NCBI RefSeq assembly: GCF_900313035.1
Contig: NZ_OMPS01000046.1
Span: 124,001-188,000 of the forward strand
Length of the DNA: 64,000 nucleotides
Source: Ruegeria sp. EL01
Lineage (GTDB): Bacteria > Pseudomonadota > Alphaproteobacteria > Rhodobacterales > Rhodobacteraceae
Reading direction: 5' to 3'
Part shown: in pieces, positions 1 to 8,030 of the stretch
How the letters are laid out: every line of letters starts with the position of its first letter
How positions within the stretch are numbered: the first letter of the stretch is position 1
Made by a program: the position numbers and the translations under genes
Notes under the pieces: model-generated
The model's input: the letters and a program-made list of their open reading frames with translations, nothing else
Told to the model about the DNA's origin: nothing
The model's database searches: none

Positions 1-16
1 GTTCAGGAGAGAGACG

Positions 17-649
17 ATGCGGGTCAATGCAGACTTCACCAAGCGTGTTGCGGTCCATTTTAATGAGACTGATTGGGTAGCGTCTCCCGCAACCGGGGTA
101 GAACGAAAGATGCTGGACCGGATCGGAGACGAGGTTGCGCGTGCGACCACCATCGTACGGTTTGCCCCCGGCAGTGCCTTTGCCGCGCATACGCATGATG
201 GCGGAGAGGAGTATTTGGTTCTGGACGGCGTGTTTCAGGATGAAAGCGGAGATTTCCCAGTCGGCAGCTATGTTCGCAACCCGCCGACCACGTCGCACAG
301 CCCATCAGCGACGGCAGGCGCGACGATTCTGGTCAAGTTGCACCAGTTCGATCCGCAAGACCGAACAGAAGTCCATCGCTCGATCAACGGTGACGATGAC
401 CTGCACCTGTTCGAGGATGCCCATGAAGATGTACGTATTCAAACCTGGCACGCCGGTGAGGTCGTGCAATTGGATGCCGATCAGGGGCTGGAAGTCTTTG
501 TCGTCGACGGCAGTTTTGCTGAAGGAGAGGAAGAATTCGTTGCCTGGGACTGGCTGCGCCTGCCGCCGGGAACGCAGTCTCAGGCCGTCGCTGGCGAGGG
601 CGGAGCACGTGTTTGGGTCAAATCCGGTCACCTGAGCAGCATGGTTTGA
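17..649 (+). CDS. Double-cupin (ChrR-like) protein
   Basis: A 210-residue soluble protein made of two cupin halves. The first (about residues 40-115) has the metal-binding pattern H58-x-H60-x3-E64 and a later H94, as in the ChrR cupin domain. The second half (about 135-205) is a degenerate repeat. The N-terminal zinc-binding anti-sigma domain of true ChrR is absent and no sigma factor gene is visible nearby, so an anti-sigma role is not supported; a small metal-dependent enzyme or sensor is more likely. The start is supported by AGGAGA six bases upstream. A terminator follows, so it is transcribed separately from the pyrimidine genes. The function is unknown. Confidence 0.75.
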   Translation: MRVNADFTKRVAVHFNETDWVASPATGVERKMLDRIGDEVARATTIVRFAPGSAFAAHTHDGGEEYLVLDGVFQDESGDFPVGSYVRNPPTTSHSPSATAGATILVKLHQFDPQDRTEVHRSINGDDDLHLFEDAHEDVRIQTWHAGEVVQLDADQGLEVFVVDGSFAEGEEEFVAWDWLRLPPGTQSQAVAGEGGARVWVKSGHLSSMV

Positions 650-686
650 GCTAACATCCGCACGAAATTCAGGCAAATTTCGCGTG

Positions 687-720
687 AATCCGGGTCTGTA
701 GCCCGGATTTTTCATTTTTT
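687..720 (+). terminator. Intrinsic terminator after the cupin gene
   Basis: Perfect 8-bp stem AATCCGGG/CCCGGATT with a 7-base loop, followed by a T-rich run. It separates the cupin gene from the preT promoter. The T-run overlaps the first bases of the RutR-type box. Confidence 0.8.
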
Positions 721-735
721 GACCATTTGGCAAAT
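718..735. promoter_or_regulatory. RutR-type operator upstream of preT
   Basis: TTTGACCA-TT-TGGCAAAT matches the known RutR consensus TTGACCA-N2-TGGTCAA with one mismatch in the core. It lies 73 bases before the preT start. A near-perfect copy occurs in front of the amidohydrolase gene at 5113-5130, beside the TetR/RutR-like gene. This is inferred from sequence; binding is not shown. Confidence 0.75.
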
Positions 736-807
736 TTTACCAATTGATAAAAAATGAGAATGTGGCAAGCTGATGCCACAACAAACATATCTACAGGGAG
801 TAGAGTG

Positions 808-2142
808 ATGGCACAGGGCCAGATGGCACCCGGCATTGTCTCCGGGCGGCTTTCCAGCGATGAGCTGACCTCAAATTTCGCCGATCTGCATGCGCCGCTG
901 GCGCCGCACGAAGCTGCGGTTGCGGCTGATCGCTGTTATTTTTGCTACGACGCGCCATGTATCACGGCTTGTCCGACGGATATCGATATACCACTTTTCA
1001 TTCGCCAGATTCAGGCAGGTCAGCCACAGGCTGCTGGGCGCACAATCATGGAGCAGAACATTCTGGGTGGCATGTGCGCCCGCGTGTGTCCGACAGAGAC
1101 ACTGTGCGAAGAAGCCTGCGTCCGCGAAGCAGCCGAAGGTAAACCGGTTGAGATCGGACGCTTGCAGCGCTTTGCCACCGATGACCTGATGACTACGGGT
1201 GAACATCCTTTCGAACGCGCGCCGGTGACCGGTAAGACGATCGCGGTGATTGGGGCAGGGCCTGCGGGCCTGGCCTGTGCGCACCGTTTGGCGATGTTGG
1301 GCCATGACGTGGTGATCCACGAGACCAAGCCCAAGCCCGGCGGCCTGAACGAATATGGGATCGCGGCCTATAAATCGACCAATGATTTTGCCCAGGCCGA
1401 GGTTGATTGGCTGCTGAAGATCGGCGGTATCGCAATCGAGACTGGATCGATTCTGGGTGAGACGATCTCATTGGAGGGGCTGCAGGCAAACTATGACGCG
1501 GTATTCCTATCCATTGGACTGGCGGGGGTGAACGCTCTGCGGTCGCAGGGTGCCGAGAAAGACGGCGTGCGGCATGCCGTCGATTTTATCTCGGACGTGC
1601 GGCAGGCGTCAGATCTGGCACATCTCCCAGTCGGGCGTAACGTCGTGGTGATCGGCGGTGGAATGACAGCCGTAGACGCGGCCGTGAAATCCAAGCTTCT
1701 GGGCGCAGAGCAAGTGACGATTGCTTATCGTCGCGGTCGCGACGCGATGGGAGCGAGCCGGTACGAACAGCACCTTGCAGCCTCGCATGGGGTGCGGATC
1801 ATGACCAACGTTCAGCCAGTTGCAGTCCATGGAAATGGCGCCGCGGCAGAGATCGAACTTGAGTACACATCCAGCCAAGACGGACAGTTGTCGGGGACCG
1901 GAGAAACCATCCGGGTGCAGGCGGATCAGGTCTTCAAGGCGATTGGTCAGACGCTGGAAGGCGCGCCGGAAGGGTTGACGCTGGACGGAAACAAGATCGC
2001 TGTCAGCGGTGCAGGGCGAACGTCGATTTCTGGTGTCTGGGCGGGCGGAGACTGTGCTGCAGGCGGGGAAGACCTGACCGTGACAGCAGTTGCCGAAGGC
2101 CGGGACGCCGCGATGGACATCAACGCAATGCTTGTTTCGTGA
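808..2142 (+). CDS. preT: NAD-dependent dihydropyrimidine dehydrogenase subunit PreT
   Basis: FAD/Fe-S subunit that passes NAD(P)H electrons to PreA for reduction of uracil and thymine to dihydropyrimidines. Residues 43-104 hold eight cysteines (C43, C46, C51, C55, C90, C94, C100, C104) for two [4Fe-4S] clusters, as in the GltD family. An FAD-binding GAGPAG lies at 149-154, followed by a second dinucleotide fold (VVVIGGGMTAVDAA, about 275-290) and YRRGR. The frame is open upstream to 754, but ATG 808 has GGGAG upstream and gives the usual family length of 444 aa. It is first in an operon with a methyltransferase and preA, behind a RutR-type box. Confidence 0.9.
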   Translation: MAQGQMAPGIVSGRLSSDELTSNFADLHAPLAPHEAAVAADRCYFCYDAPCITACPTDIDIPLFIRQIQAGQPQAAGRTIMEQNILGGMCARVCPTETLCEEACVREAAEGKPVEIGRLQRFATDDLMTTGEHPFERAPVTGKTIAVIGAGPAGLACAHRLAMLGHDVVIHETKPKPGGLNEYGIAAYKSTNDFAQAEVDWLLKIGGIAIETGSILGETISLEGLQANYDAVFLSIGLAGVNALRSQGAEKDGVRHAVDFISDVRQASDLAHLPVGRNVVVIGGGMTAVDAAVKSKLLGAEQVTIAYRRGRDAMGASRYEQHLAASHGVRIMTNVQPVAVHGNGAAAEIELEYTSSQDGQLSGTGETIRVQADQVFKAIGQTLEGAPEGLTLDGNKIAVSGAGRTSISGVWAGGDCAAGGEDLTVTAVAEGRDAAMDINAMLVS

Positions 2143-2185
2143 TAGGGTGAGACATCAAACTCTCCCATATCGCTGAGGTACCCTC

Positions 2186-3022
2186 ATGTCCCAGATCGAA
2201 GATGCAGTTGCTCAACATTACACAACCGGTGCCCTGACAGAACGGGTGCGCGAAGCCTTGCAGGCCAGTGGCGTTGATCCTGATGCGGCGACGGTTGCGG
2301 ACCTGAAGGCTGGTGATGAGTTCCACACTGGCGGGGTTGCGGCGACGGATCATTTGTTTGCCCAACTCGCACCAACCCACGCCACGCGCGTGCTGGATAT
2401 CGGCTGCGGCATTGGTGGTACGTCGCGGTACGTCGTGGATCATTACGACTCGAACGTCACCGGCGTTGATCTGACACCGGAGTTTGTCGAGACGGCGATT
2501 GCGCTTAGCGACCTTGTGGGCCTGTCACAAAAGATGACCTTTGTGGTAGGCAGTGCGTTGGATCTGCCAGTTCCGGATGCAGGTTTCGACCTGGCCGTGA
2601 TGTTGCATGTCGGCATGAATATCGATGACAAGGCCGGGCTGTTTTCCGAAGTGTCGCGCGTACTCGCCACAGGCGGAACCTTCGCGCTGTTTGATGTTAT
2701 GGGTGGGTCCGTTGACGAACCGCTGGCGTTCCCATTGCCCTGGTCGACGCTGCCTGAAACGTCATTCGTCGACGCGCCTGACGTTTACAAAGACGCGGCG
2801 GCAGCTGCGGGCATGGAACTGGTCGCAGAAAACGATCGCACAGAATTCGCGATCGCATTTTTCCAAGAGGTTTTTGCACGCGTTGCCGAAAGCGGACCAG
2901 CGCCGCTGGGTATCCATCTGATGATGGGTGAGACAGCGCCTGAGAAATTCCAAAACTATGTCGCAAACCTTGAAGCCGGGCGCATTCGCCCGACGGAAAT
3001 GATTTTCAAGAAAACCGGCTGA
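2186..3022 (+). CDS. SAM-dependent class I methyltransferase
   Basis: 278-residue methyltransferase of the UbiE/small-molecule type. Motif I (VLDIGCGIGGTS) is at residues 69-80 and an acidic post-motif (VTGVDLTPEF) follows. Motif IV-like FDLAVMLHVGM fits a non-nucleic-acid substrate. The gene sits between preT (43-base gap) and preA (20-base gap), with GAGG seven bases before the start, so all three are probably one transcript. A methyltransferase is not a known step of the reductive pyrimidine pathway, and its substrate cannot be told from the sequence. Confidence 0.8.
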   Translation: MSQIEDAVAQHYTTGALTERVREALQASGVDPDAATVADLKAGDEFHTGGVAATDHLFAQLAPTHATRVLDIGCGIGGTSRYVVDHYDSNVTGVDLTPEFVETAIALSDLVGLSQKMTFVVGSALDLPVPDAGFDLAVMLHVGMNIDDKAGLFSEVSRVLATGGTFALFDVMGGSVDEPLAFPLPWSTLPETSFVDAPDVYKDAAAAAGMELVAENDRTEFAIAFFQEVFARVAESGPAPLGIHLMMGETAPEKFQNYVANLEAGRIRPTEMIFKKTG

Positions 3023-3042
3023 GGAGCCGGGAAGGAGTACCC

Positions 3043-4347
3043 ATGGCCAATCTGACAACTGACTTTCTGGGAATTTCCAGCCCTAACCCATACTGGCTGG
3101 CCTCGGCACCGCCGACCGACAAGGAATACAACGTCCGCCGCGCCTTCGAGGCCGGATGGGGTGGTGTCGTCTGGAAAACTCTGGGGTCCGAAGGGCCGCC
3201 GGTCGTAAACGTGAACGGTCCGCGTTATGGGGCCATTTACGGCGCGGATCGTCGGTTGCTGGGTCTCAACAACATTGAACTGATCACGGACCGACCGCTT
3301 GAAGTGAACCTTGAAGAAATGGCCCGCGTGAAAGCCGACTACCCGGATCGCGCGCTGATCGCTTCGATCATGGTGCCGTGCGAGGAAGAGGCGTGGAAAG
3401 CCATCCTGCCGCGCGTCGAAGAAACCGGGGCGGACGGGATCGAATTGAACTTTGGCTGCCCCCACGGGATGAGCGAGCGCGGTATGGGCGCCGCCGTCGG
3501 GCAGGTGCCGGAATACATCGAGATGGTCACCCGGTGGTGCAAAAAATACTATGATCGGCCGGTCATCGTGAAGTTGACGCCTAATATCACCGATGTTCGT
3601 AAACCAGCCGCCGCAGCCAAGAATGGTGGTGCGGATGCGGTATCGCTGATCAACACGATTAATTCGATCACCAGCGTCGATCTGGACACCTTCAGCCCCG
3701 AGCCTTCGATTGACGGAAAGGGCAGCCATGGCGGCTATTGCGGTCCGGCGGTCAAGCCGATTGCGTTGTCGATGGTGTCCGAGATCGCCCGCGATCCTGA
3801 AACGCATGGTTTGCCGATTTCTGGCATCGGTGGCGTGACCACTTGGCGTGACGCGGCAGAGTTCATCTCGCTGGGCTGCGGCAATGTTCAGGTCTGCACG
3901 GCGGCCATGACATATGGTTTCAAGATTATTGACGAACTGACTGCTGGGCTGTCTGAATGGATGGATGAAAAAGGTTATTCCAACGTCTCTGAAGTTGTCG
4001 GGCGCGCGGTTCCGAATGTGACGGACTGGCAGTATCTGAACCTCAACTACATCGCCAAGGCGAAGATCGATCAGGATCAATGCATCAAATGCGGGCGGTG
4101 CTACGCGGCCTGCGAGGACACCAGTCATCAGGCAATTGCAATGTCACCTGATCGCGTGTTTGAAGTGATCGATGAAGAATGCGTCGCCTGTAACCTCTGC
4201 GTGGATGTGTGCCCGGTCGAGGGGTGCATCTCGATGGTGCCGATGGATGCAGGTGAAGTTGATCCGCGCACAGGAAACGTTGTGCAGCCAGAATACGCCA
4301 ACTGGACGACGCATCCCAACAACCCAATGGCGAAAGCTGCTGAGTGA
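3043..4347 (+). CDS. preA: NAD-dependent dihydropyrimidine dehydrogenase subunit PreA
   Basis: FMN/Fe-S catalytic subunit reducing uracil or thymine to the 5,6-dihydro form. The N-terminal TIM barrel has the active-site loop NFGCPHGMSERGMG with catalytic C139, and a conserved S-L-I-N-T-I-N stretch near 201-207. The C-terminus carries two [4Fe-4S] motifs (C347, C350, C353, C357 and C380, C383, C386, C390), as in bacterial PreA and the C-terminal domain of mammalian DPD. Length 434 aa is normal. AAGGAG precedes the start by five bases. It is the last gene before a bidirectional-looking terminator. Confidence 0.93.
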   Translation: MANLTTDFLGISSPNPYWLASAPPTDKEYNVRRAFEAGWGGVVWKTLGSEGPPVVNVNGPRYGAIYGADRRLLGLNNIELITDRPLEVNLEEMARVKADYPDRALIASIMVPCEEEAWKAILPRVEETGADGIELNFGCPHGMSERGMGAAVGQVPEYIEMVTRWCKKYYDRPVIVKLTPNITDVRKPAAAAKNGGADAVSLINTINSITSVDLDTFSPEPSIDGKGSHGGYCGPAVKPIALSMVSEIARDPETHGLPISGIGGVTTWRDAAEFISLGCGNVQVCTAAMTYGFKIIDELTAGLSEWMDEKGYSNVSEVVGRAVPNVTDWQYLNLNYIAKAKIDQDQCIKCGRCYAACEDTSHQAIAMSPDRVFEVIDEECVACNLCVDVCPVEGCISMVPMDAGEVDPRTGNVVQPEYANWTTHPNNPMAKAAE

Positions 4348-4370
4348 CGGGATCCACTATGAATACTCGA

Positions 4371-4399
4371 CAAAAGGGGCCGGTTCACGGCCCTTTTTT
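4371..4399 (+). terminator. Terminator between preA and the TetR gene
   Basis: Hairpin GGGCCG-GTTCA-CGGCCC preceded by AAAA and followed by six T. It can stop preA transcription and, read from the other strand, that of the convergent TetR gene. The last base overlaps the TetR stop codon. Confidence 0.8.
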
Positions 4400-5007
4400 C
4401 ATGGGGTGAGGAGCTTTCGGTACAAGGTATCAATGAACGGTTCAGCACCTTCAAATGGATCTTCATCCCCAAGGATTGCCCGGACTTGCACGTCAAAATC
4501 AGCGTAATGCTGCGTCAGCGCCCAGATTGAGAAGATCAGGTGATGGGGGTGAAGACGAGCAATCTTTCCCTGGTCCATCCAATGGGTCAGGATCTTGGAT
4601 TTCTCATCGACCAAAACCCTCAGGTCATTCGACAATGCCTCGTGAATGCGCGGCGCGCCCTGCACCAGTTCGTTGGCGAACAGGCGGCTTTCCCTTGGTA
4701 ACTCGCGACTCATCTGAAGCTTGCGATGAATGTAGGACAGGATTTCCTGCAGCGGGTCTCCGGTTTCATCCAGATCATGTAACGGGGCAAGCCAGACCTC
4801 AAGCAAGCCGGATAGCAAGGCAGTGTGGATCGCCTCTTTCGACGGGAAGTAATACAATAGGTTTGGCTTACTCAGACCTGCTTCAGCCGCAATCTGGTCT
4901 ACGGTTGCACCGCGAAATCCATGCGCTGAAAACACGTTCAGGGCGGCCTCGATAATCGCGGCGCGATTCTTTTTCTGTATTCGGGTCGGTGCGCGGTCTT
5001 TGGGCAT
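4399..5007 (-). CDS. rutR: TetR-family regulator, RutR-like
   Basis: 202-residue TetR regulator. The N-terminal helix-turn-helix (about 28-55, with GATVDQIAAEAGLSKPNLLYYF) is followed by an all-helical ligand domain of the RutR type (TetR_C_13-like). RutR of E. coli senses uracil and represses pyrimidine-degradation genes. Here the gene lies between preA and the amidohydrolase, and two RutR-type boxes occur at 718-735 and 5113-5130, so it very likely controls both halves of the pathway and possibly itself. The ligand is inferred to be a pyrimidine, not shown. Confidence 0.85.
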   Translation of the reverse strand: MPKDRAPTRIQKKNRAAIIEAALNVFSAHGFRGATVDQIAAEAGLSKPNLLYYFPSKEAIHTALLSGLLEVWLAPLHDLDETGDPLQEILSYIHRKLQMSRELPRESRLFANELVQGAPRIHEALSNDLRVLVDEKSKILTHWMDQGKIARLHPHHLIFSIWALTQHYADFDVQVRAILGDEDPFEGAEPFIDTLYRKLLTP

Positions 5008-5112
5008 GTTTCCAGCGTGTCTCTTTTTCCGTCAAGCAGGTACGAAATACGCCGAAAATTTCGGCTGTGTCGCGCAATTTCTTGACTGATGTCGAACCCG
5101 TGATAGCGTGAG

Positions 5113-5130
5113 TTTGACCAGATGGTCAAA
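5113..5130. promoter_or_regulatory. RutR-type operator in the rutR/amidohydrolase divergent promoter
   Basis: Perfect 18-bp palindrome TTTGACCA-GA-TGGTCAAA, identical in both half sites and matching the RutR consensus. It lies 47 bases before the amidohydrolase start and about 105 bases upstream of the TetR gene, so one dimer could control both directions. Confidence 0.85.
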
Positions 5131-5177
5131 TCAAGACACCAAAAGCGAGCCAAATCGCAAGCAACAGGGGAAAGACT

Positions 5178-6428
5178 ATGGCAGCTCCGGCGCAGAATCT
5201 CAGGATCAATGGCGACAGGCTATGGGATAGCCTGATGGAGATGGCCAAGATCGGCCCCGGTGTTGCGGGCGGGAACAATCGCCAGACATTGACAGATGAT
5301 GACGCCGAAGGGCGCACGCTGTTCCAGAAGTGGTGCGAGGACGCTGGATGCACAATGGGTTTGGACCAGATGGGCAACATGTTTGCCCGGCGCGAAGGCA
5401 CCGAGCCTGAGGCTTTGCCGGTCTATGTCGGATCGCATCTGGATACGCAGCCGACCGGCGGGAAGTATGACGGTGTGCTGGGGGTACTGGGCGGATTGGA
5501 GATCATTCGGACCCTTAACGATTTGGGCATCAAGACGAAACACCCGATCATTGCGACCAACTGGACTAATGAAGAGGGCACGCGCTATGCCCCGGCTATG
5601 TTGTCTTCGGGCGTCTTTGCCGGCATGCACACGCAGGATTGGGCCTATGACCGCGAGGATGCCGAGGGGAAAAAGTTCGGCGATGAGTTAAACCGGATCG
5701 GCTGGCGCGGCGATGAAGAGGTTGGCGCACGCAAGATGCACGCTTTTTTCGAGCTGCATATTGAACAAGGGCCGATCCTTGAGGCCGAAGAAAAGGACAT
5801 CGGTGTCGTCACGCACGGGCAGGGCCTAAGCTGGACGCAAATCACCATCACCGGCAAGGATGCACATACCGGGTCAACTCCGATGCCGATGCGTAAGAAT
5901 GCTGGTCTGGCGATGGCACGGGTCTTGGAGAAAGTGGATGAAATCGCGTGGTCCCACGCGCCGCATGCTGTTGGTGCGGCCGGGCATATCGATGTCTATC
6001 CGAATTCGCGTAACGTCATTCCAGGCAAGGTGGTGTTCACGGTCGATCTGCGGTCGCCTGATCTGGACGTGATCACGGATATGGAAAACAGACTGCACGT
6101 CGCGGCAGAAGACATCGTCGAAGAAATGGGTTTGCAGATCGAGTTCGAGAAGGTTGGCGGGTTTGATCCCGTGACGTTCGACGAGACATGCGTGGCTGCA
6201 GTGCGCAGCGCTGCAGAGCGGTTGGGCTATTCCCATACCGACATCATCTCGGGCGCGGGGCATGATGCATGCTGGATCAACCGGGTGGCGCCGACGGCAA
6301 TGGTCATGTGCCCGTGCGTCGATGGGCTGAGCCATAACGAGGCCGAAGAGATTAGCAAAGACTGGGCCACAGCTGGGGCGGATGTCCTGTTTCATGCCGT
6401 CGTCGAAACGGCAGAGATTGTAGAATAG
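5178..6428 (+). CDS. N-carbamoyl-beta-alanine amidohydrolase (M20-type Zn hydrolase)
   Basis: 416-residue metal-dependent amidase of the allantoate amidohydrolase/beta-ureidopropionase/L-carbamoylase family (M20). Metal-binding pieces are GSHLDTQPTGGKYDG (H87, D98), NEEGTRY (E132-E133), ELHIEQGP (H194) and a C-terminal LSHNE. Next to dihydropyrimidinase and PreTA it most likely performs the third step, hydrolysing N-carbamoyl-beta-alanine or its 2-methyl homologue to the beta-amino acid, CO2 and ammonia. GGGGAAAG precedes the ATG. Allantoate amidohydrolase is the main alternative from sequence alone; context argues against it. Confidence 0.87.
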   Translation: MAAPAQNLRINGDRLWDSLMEMAKIGPGVAGGNNRQTLTDDDAEGRTLFQKWCEDAGCTMGLDQMGNMFARREGTEPEALPVYVGSHLDTQPTGGKYDGVLGVLGGLEIIRTLNDLGIKTKHPIIATNWTNEEGTRYAPAMLSSGVFAGMHTQDWAYDREDAEGKKFGDELNRIGWRGDEEVGARKMHAFFELHIEQGPILEAEEKDIGVVTHGQGLSWTQITITGKDAHTGSTPMPMRKNAGLAMARVLEKVDEIAWSHAPHAVGAAGHIDVYPNSRNVIPGKVVFTVDLRSPDLDVITDMENRLHVAAEDIVEEMGLQIEFEKVGGFDPVTFDETCVAAVRSAAERLGYSHTDIISGAGHDACWINRVAPTAMVMCPCVDGLSHNEAEEISKDWATAGADVLFHAVVETAEIVE

Positions 6429-6482
6429 GGGGCGCTGCCCCCGTCGCCCTTTGGGCGACTCCCCCGGGATATTTCTGGCCAG
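6428..6482. repeat. Twin-hairpin intergenic GC-rich element
   Basis: Directly after the amidohydrolase stop come two perfect hairpins, GGGGGC-GCT-GCCCCC (6428-6442) and TCGCCC-TTT-GGGCGA (6444-6458), then a CCCCCGGGATATTT and GGCCAGATGAAG stretch. From memory, similar sequences are scattered between genes in roseobacter chromosomes. I see only this copy in the window, so repeat status is inferred. Confidence 0.5.
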
Positions 6483-6520
6483 ATGAAGCGAGCGGCGCAG
6501 ACCGCATCAGGGAGTTGAAA

Positions 6521-7975
6521 ATGAGCACTGTGATCAAGAACGGAACCGTCGTTACCGCCGACCTGACATATAAAGCAGATGTTATGGTCGAAGGCGGCGT
6601 CATCACCGAAATAGGGCGGGATCTGAAAGGTGACAAGGAACTGGATGCCACGGGCTGTTACGTGATGCCCGGAGGGATCGACCCGCACACGCATCTGGAA
6701 ATGCCGTTCATGGGCACCTATTCCAGTGATGATTTCGAAAGCGGAACACGCGCGGCGTTGGCGGGCGGGACCACGATGGTGGTCGATTTTGCCCTGCCGA
6801 ACCCGGGCGAGAGCTTGTTGGACGCCCTGAAGCGCTGGGACAACAAATCGACGCGTGCGAATTGCGATTATTCGTTTCATATGGCCGTGACCTGGTGGGG
6901 CGAACAGGTGTTTGATGACATCAAGACGGTGATCGAGACACGCGGCATCAACACATTCAAGCATTTCATGGCTTACAAAGGCGCGTTGATGGTCAATGAT
7001 GACGAGCTTTACGCGTCGTTTCAACGGTTAGCCGAACTCGGCGGGATCGCAATGGTTCATGCCGAGAATGGTGATGTGGTTGCCGAGCTAAGTGCGAAGT
7101 TGCTGGCCGAAGGCAATAGCGGGCCTGAGGGACACGCCTATTCCCGTCCGCCACAAGTAGAGGGTGAGGCGACCAATCGGGCCATCATGATCGCCGATAT
7201 GGCGGGTGTGCCGCTGTATGTCGTGCACACGTCCTGCGAGGATTCGCATGAGGCCATCCGCCGCGCACGGATGCAGGGTAAGCGGGTGTGGGGCGAGCCA
7301 TTGATCCAGCATCTGACACTGGATGAAAGCGAATACTTCAACCAGGATTGGGATCATGCGGCGCGGCGCGTAATGTCGCCACCCTTCCGGAACAAACGGC
7401 ATCAAGACAGCCTGTGGGCTGGATTACAATCCGGGTCGCTAAGTGTCGTGGCCACGGATCACTGCGCCTTTACGACCGAACAGAAACGCTCTGGTGTTGG
7501 GGACTTCACAAAGATACCGAACGGCACCGGAGGTCTGGAGGATCGGATGCCGATGCTGTGGACACATGGGGTGGATACCGGACGGCTGACACCGAACGAG
7601 TTTGTCGCTGTCACCTCAACTAACATCGCCAAGATATTGAATTGTTATCCGAAAAAGGGCGCGGTTCTTGTTGGATCAGATGCGGATATCGTTGTCTGGG
7701 ATCCTGAGAAATCCAAGACGATCAGCGCAGATAACCAGCAATCTTCGATCGACTACAACGTGTTTGAGGGCAAGGAGATCAAGGGCCTGCCACGGTTCAC
7801 CCTGACACGTGGACAGGTCGCGGTGCATGACGGTGAGGTTCGCACGCAAGAAGGACATGGTGATTTTGTTGCGCGCGAGGCAAACACGCATGTAAACAAG
7901 GCGTTGAGCACATGGAAAGAGCTGACCGCGCCGCGACCGGTTGAGCGGTCTGGAATACCGGCAACAGGCGTATGA
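6521..7975 (+). CDS. hydA: Dihydropyrimidinase
   Basis: 484-residue amidohydrolase-superfamily enzyme that opens dihydrouracil or dihydrothymine to the N-carbamoyl-beta-amino acid. Binuclear-metal ligands are all present: H56 and H58 in DPHTHLEMP, the carbamylated lysine K153 in KHFMAYKGA, H180 in MVHAENGD, H236 in VHTSCED and D313 in ATDHCAF. The frame is open from a TTG at 6515, but ATG 6521 with GGAG six bases upstream is the better start. It follows the carbamoyl-beta-alanine amidohydrolase and completes the pathway PreTA, dihydropyrimidinase, amidohydrolase. Confidence 0.93.
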   Translation: MSTVIKNGTVVTADLTYKADVMVEGGVITEIGRDLKGDKELDATGCYVMPGGIDPHTHLEMPFMGTYSSDDFESGTRAALAGGTTMVVDFALPNPGESLLDALKRWDNKSTRANCDYSFHMAVTWWGEQVFDDIKTVIETRGINTFKHFMAYKGALMVNDDELYASFQRLAELGGIAMVHAENGDVVAELSAKLLAEGNSGPEGHAYSRPPQVEGEATNRAIMIADMAGVPLYVVHTSCEDSHEAIRRARMQGKRVWGEPLIQHLTLDESEYFNQDWDHAARRVMSPPFRNKRHQDSLWAGLQSGSLSVVATDHCAFTTEQKRSGVGDFTKIPNGTGGLEDRMPMLWTHGVDTGRLTPNEFVAVTSTNIAKILNCYPKKGAVLVGSDADIVVWDPEKSKTISADNQQSSIDYNVFEGKEIKGLPRFTLTRGQVAVHDGEVRTQEGHGDFVAREANTHVNKALSTWKELTAPRPVERSGIPATGV

Positions 7976-7982
7976 TGTGCAC

Positions 7983-8003
7983 GGGTCGCATATCTTGCGA
8001 CCC
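7983..8003. other. Intercistronic hairpin before the ABC transporter genes
   Basis: Perfect 8-bp stem GGGTCGCA-TATCT-TGCGACCC in the 55-base gap between dihydropyrimidinase and the ABC ATPase. There is no immediate T-run, so an RNA-stability or attenuation element is as likely as a terminator. Confidence 0.45.
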
Positions 8004-8030
8004 TAAGCCAACTCTTTTCAAGGCAATGGA

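Noticed and set aside
17-649. ChrR anti-sigma factor
   Set aside because: The zinc-binding N-terminal domain is missing and there is no sigma factor gene beside it; only the cupin part resembles ChrR.
2956-4128. 390-codon open frame antisense to preA
   Set aside because: Shadow of a GC-rich gene; low-complexity Arg/His/Asp composition and no start signal.
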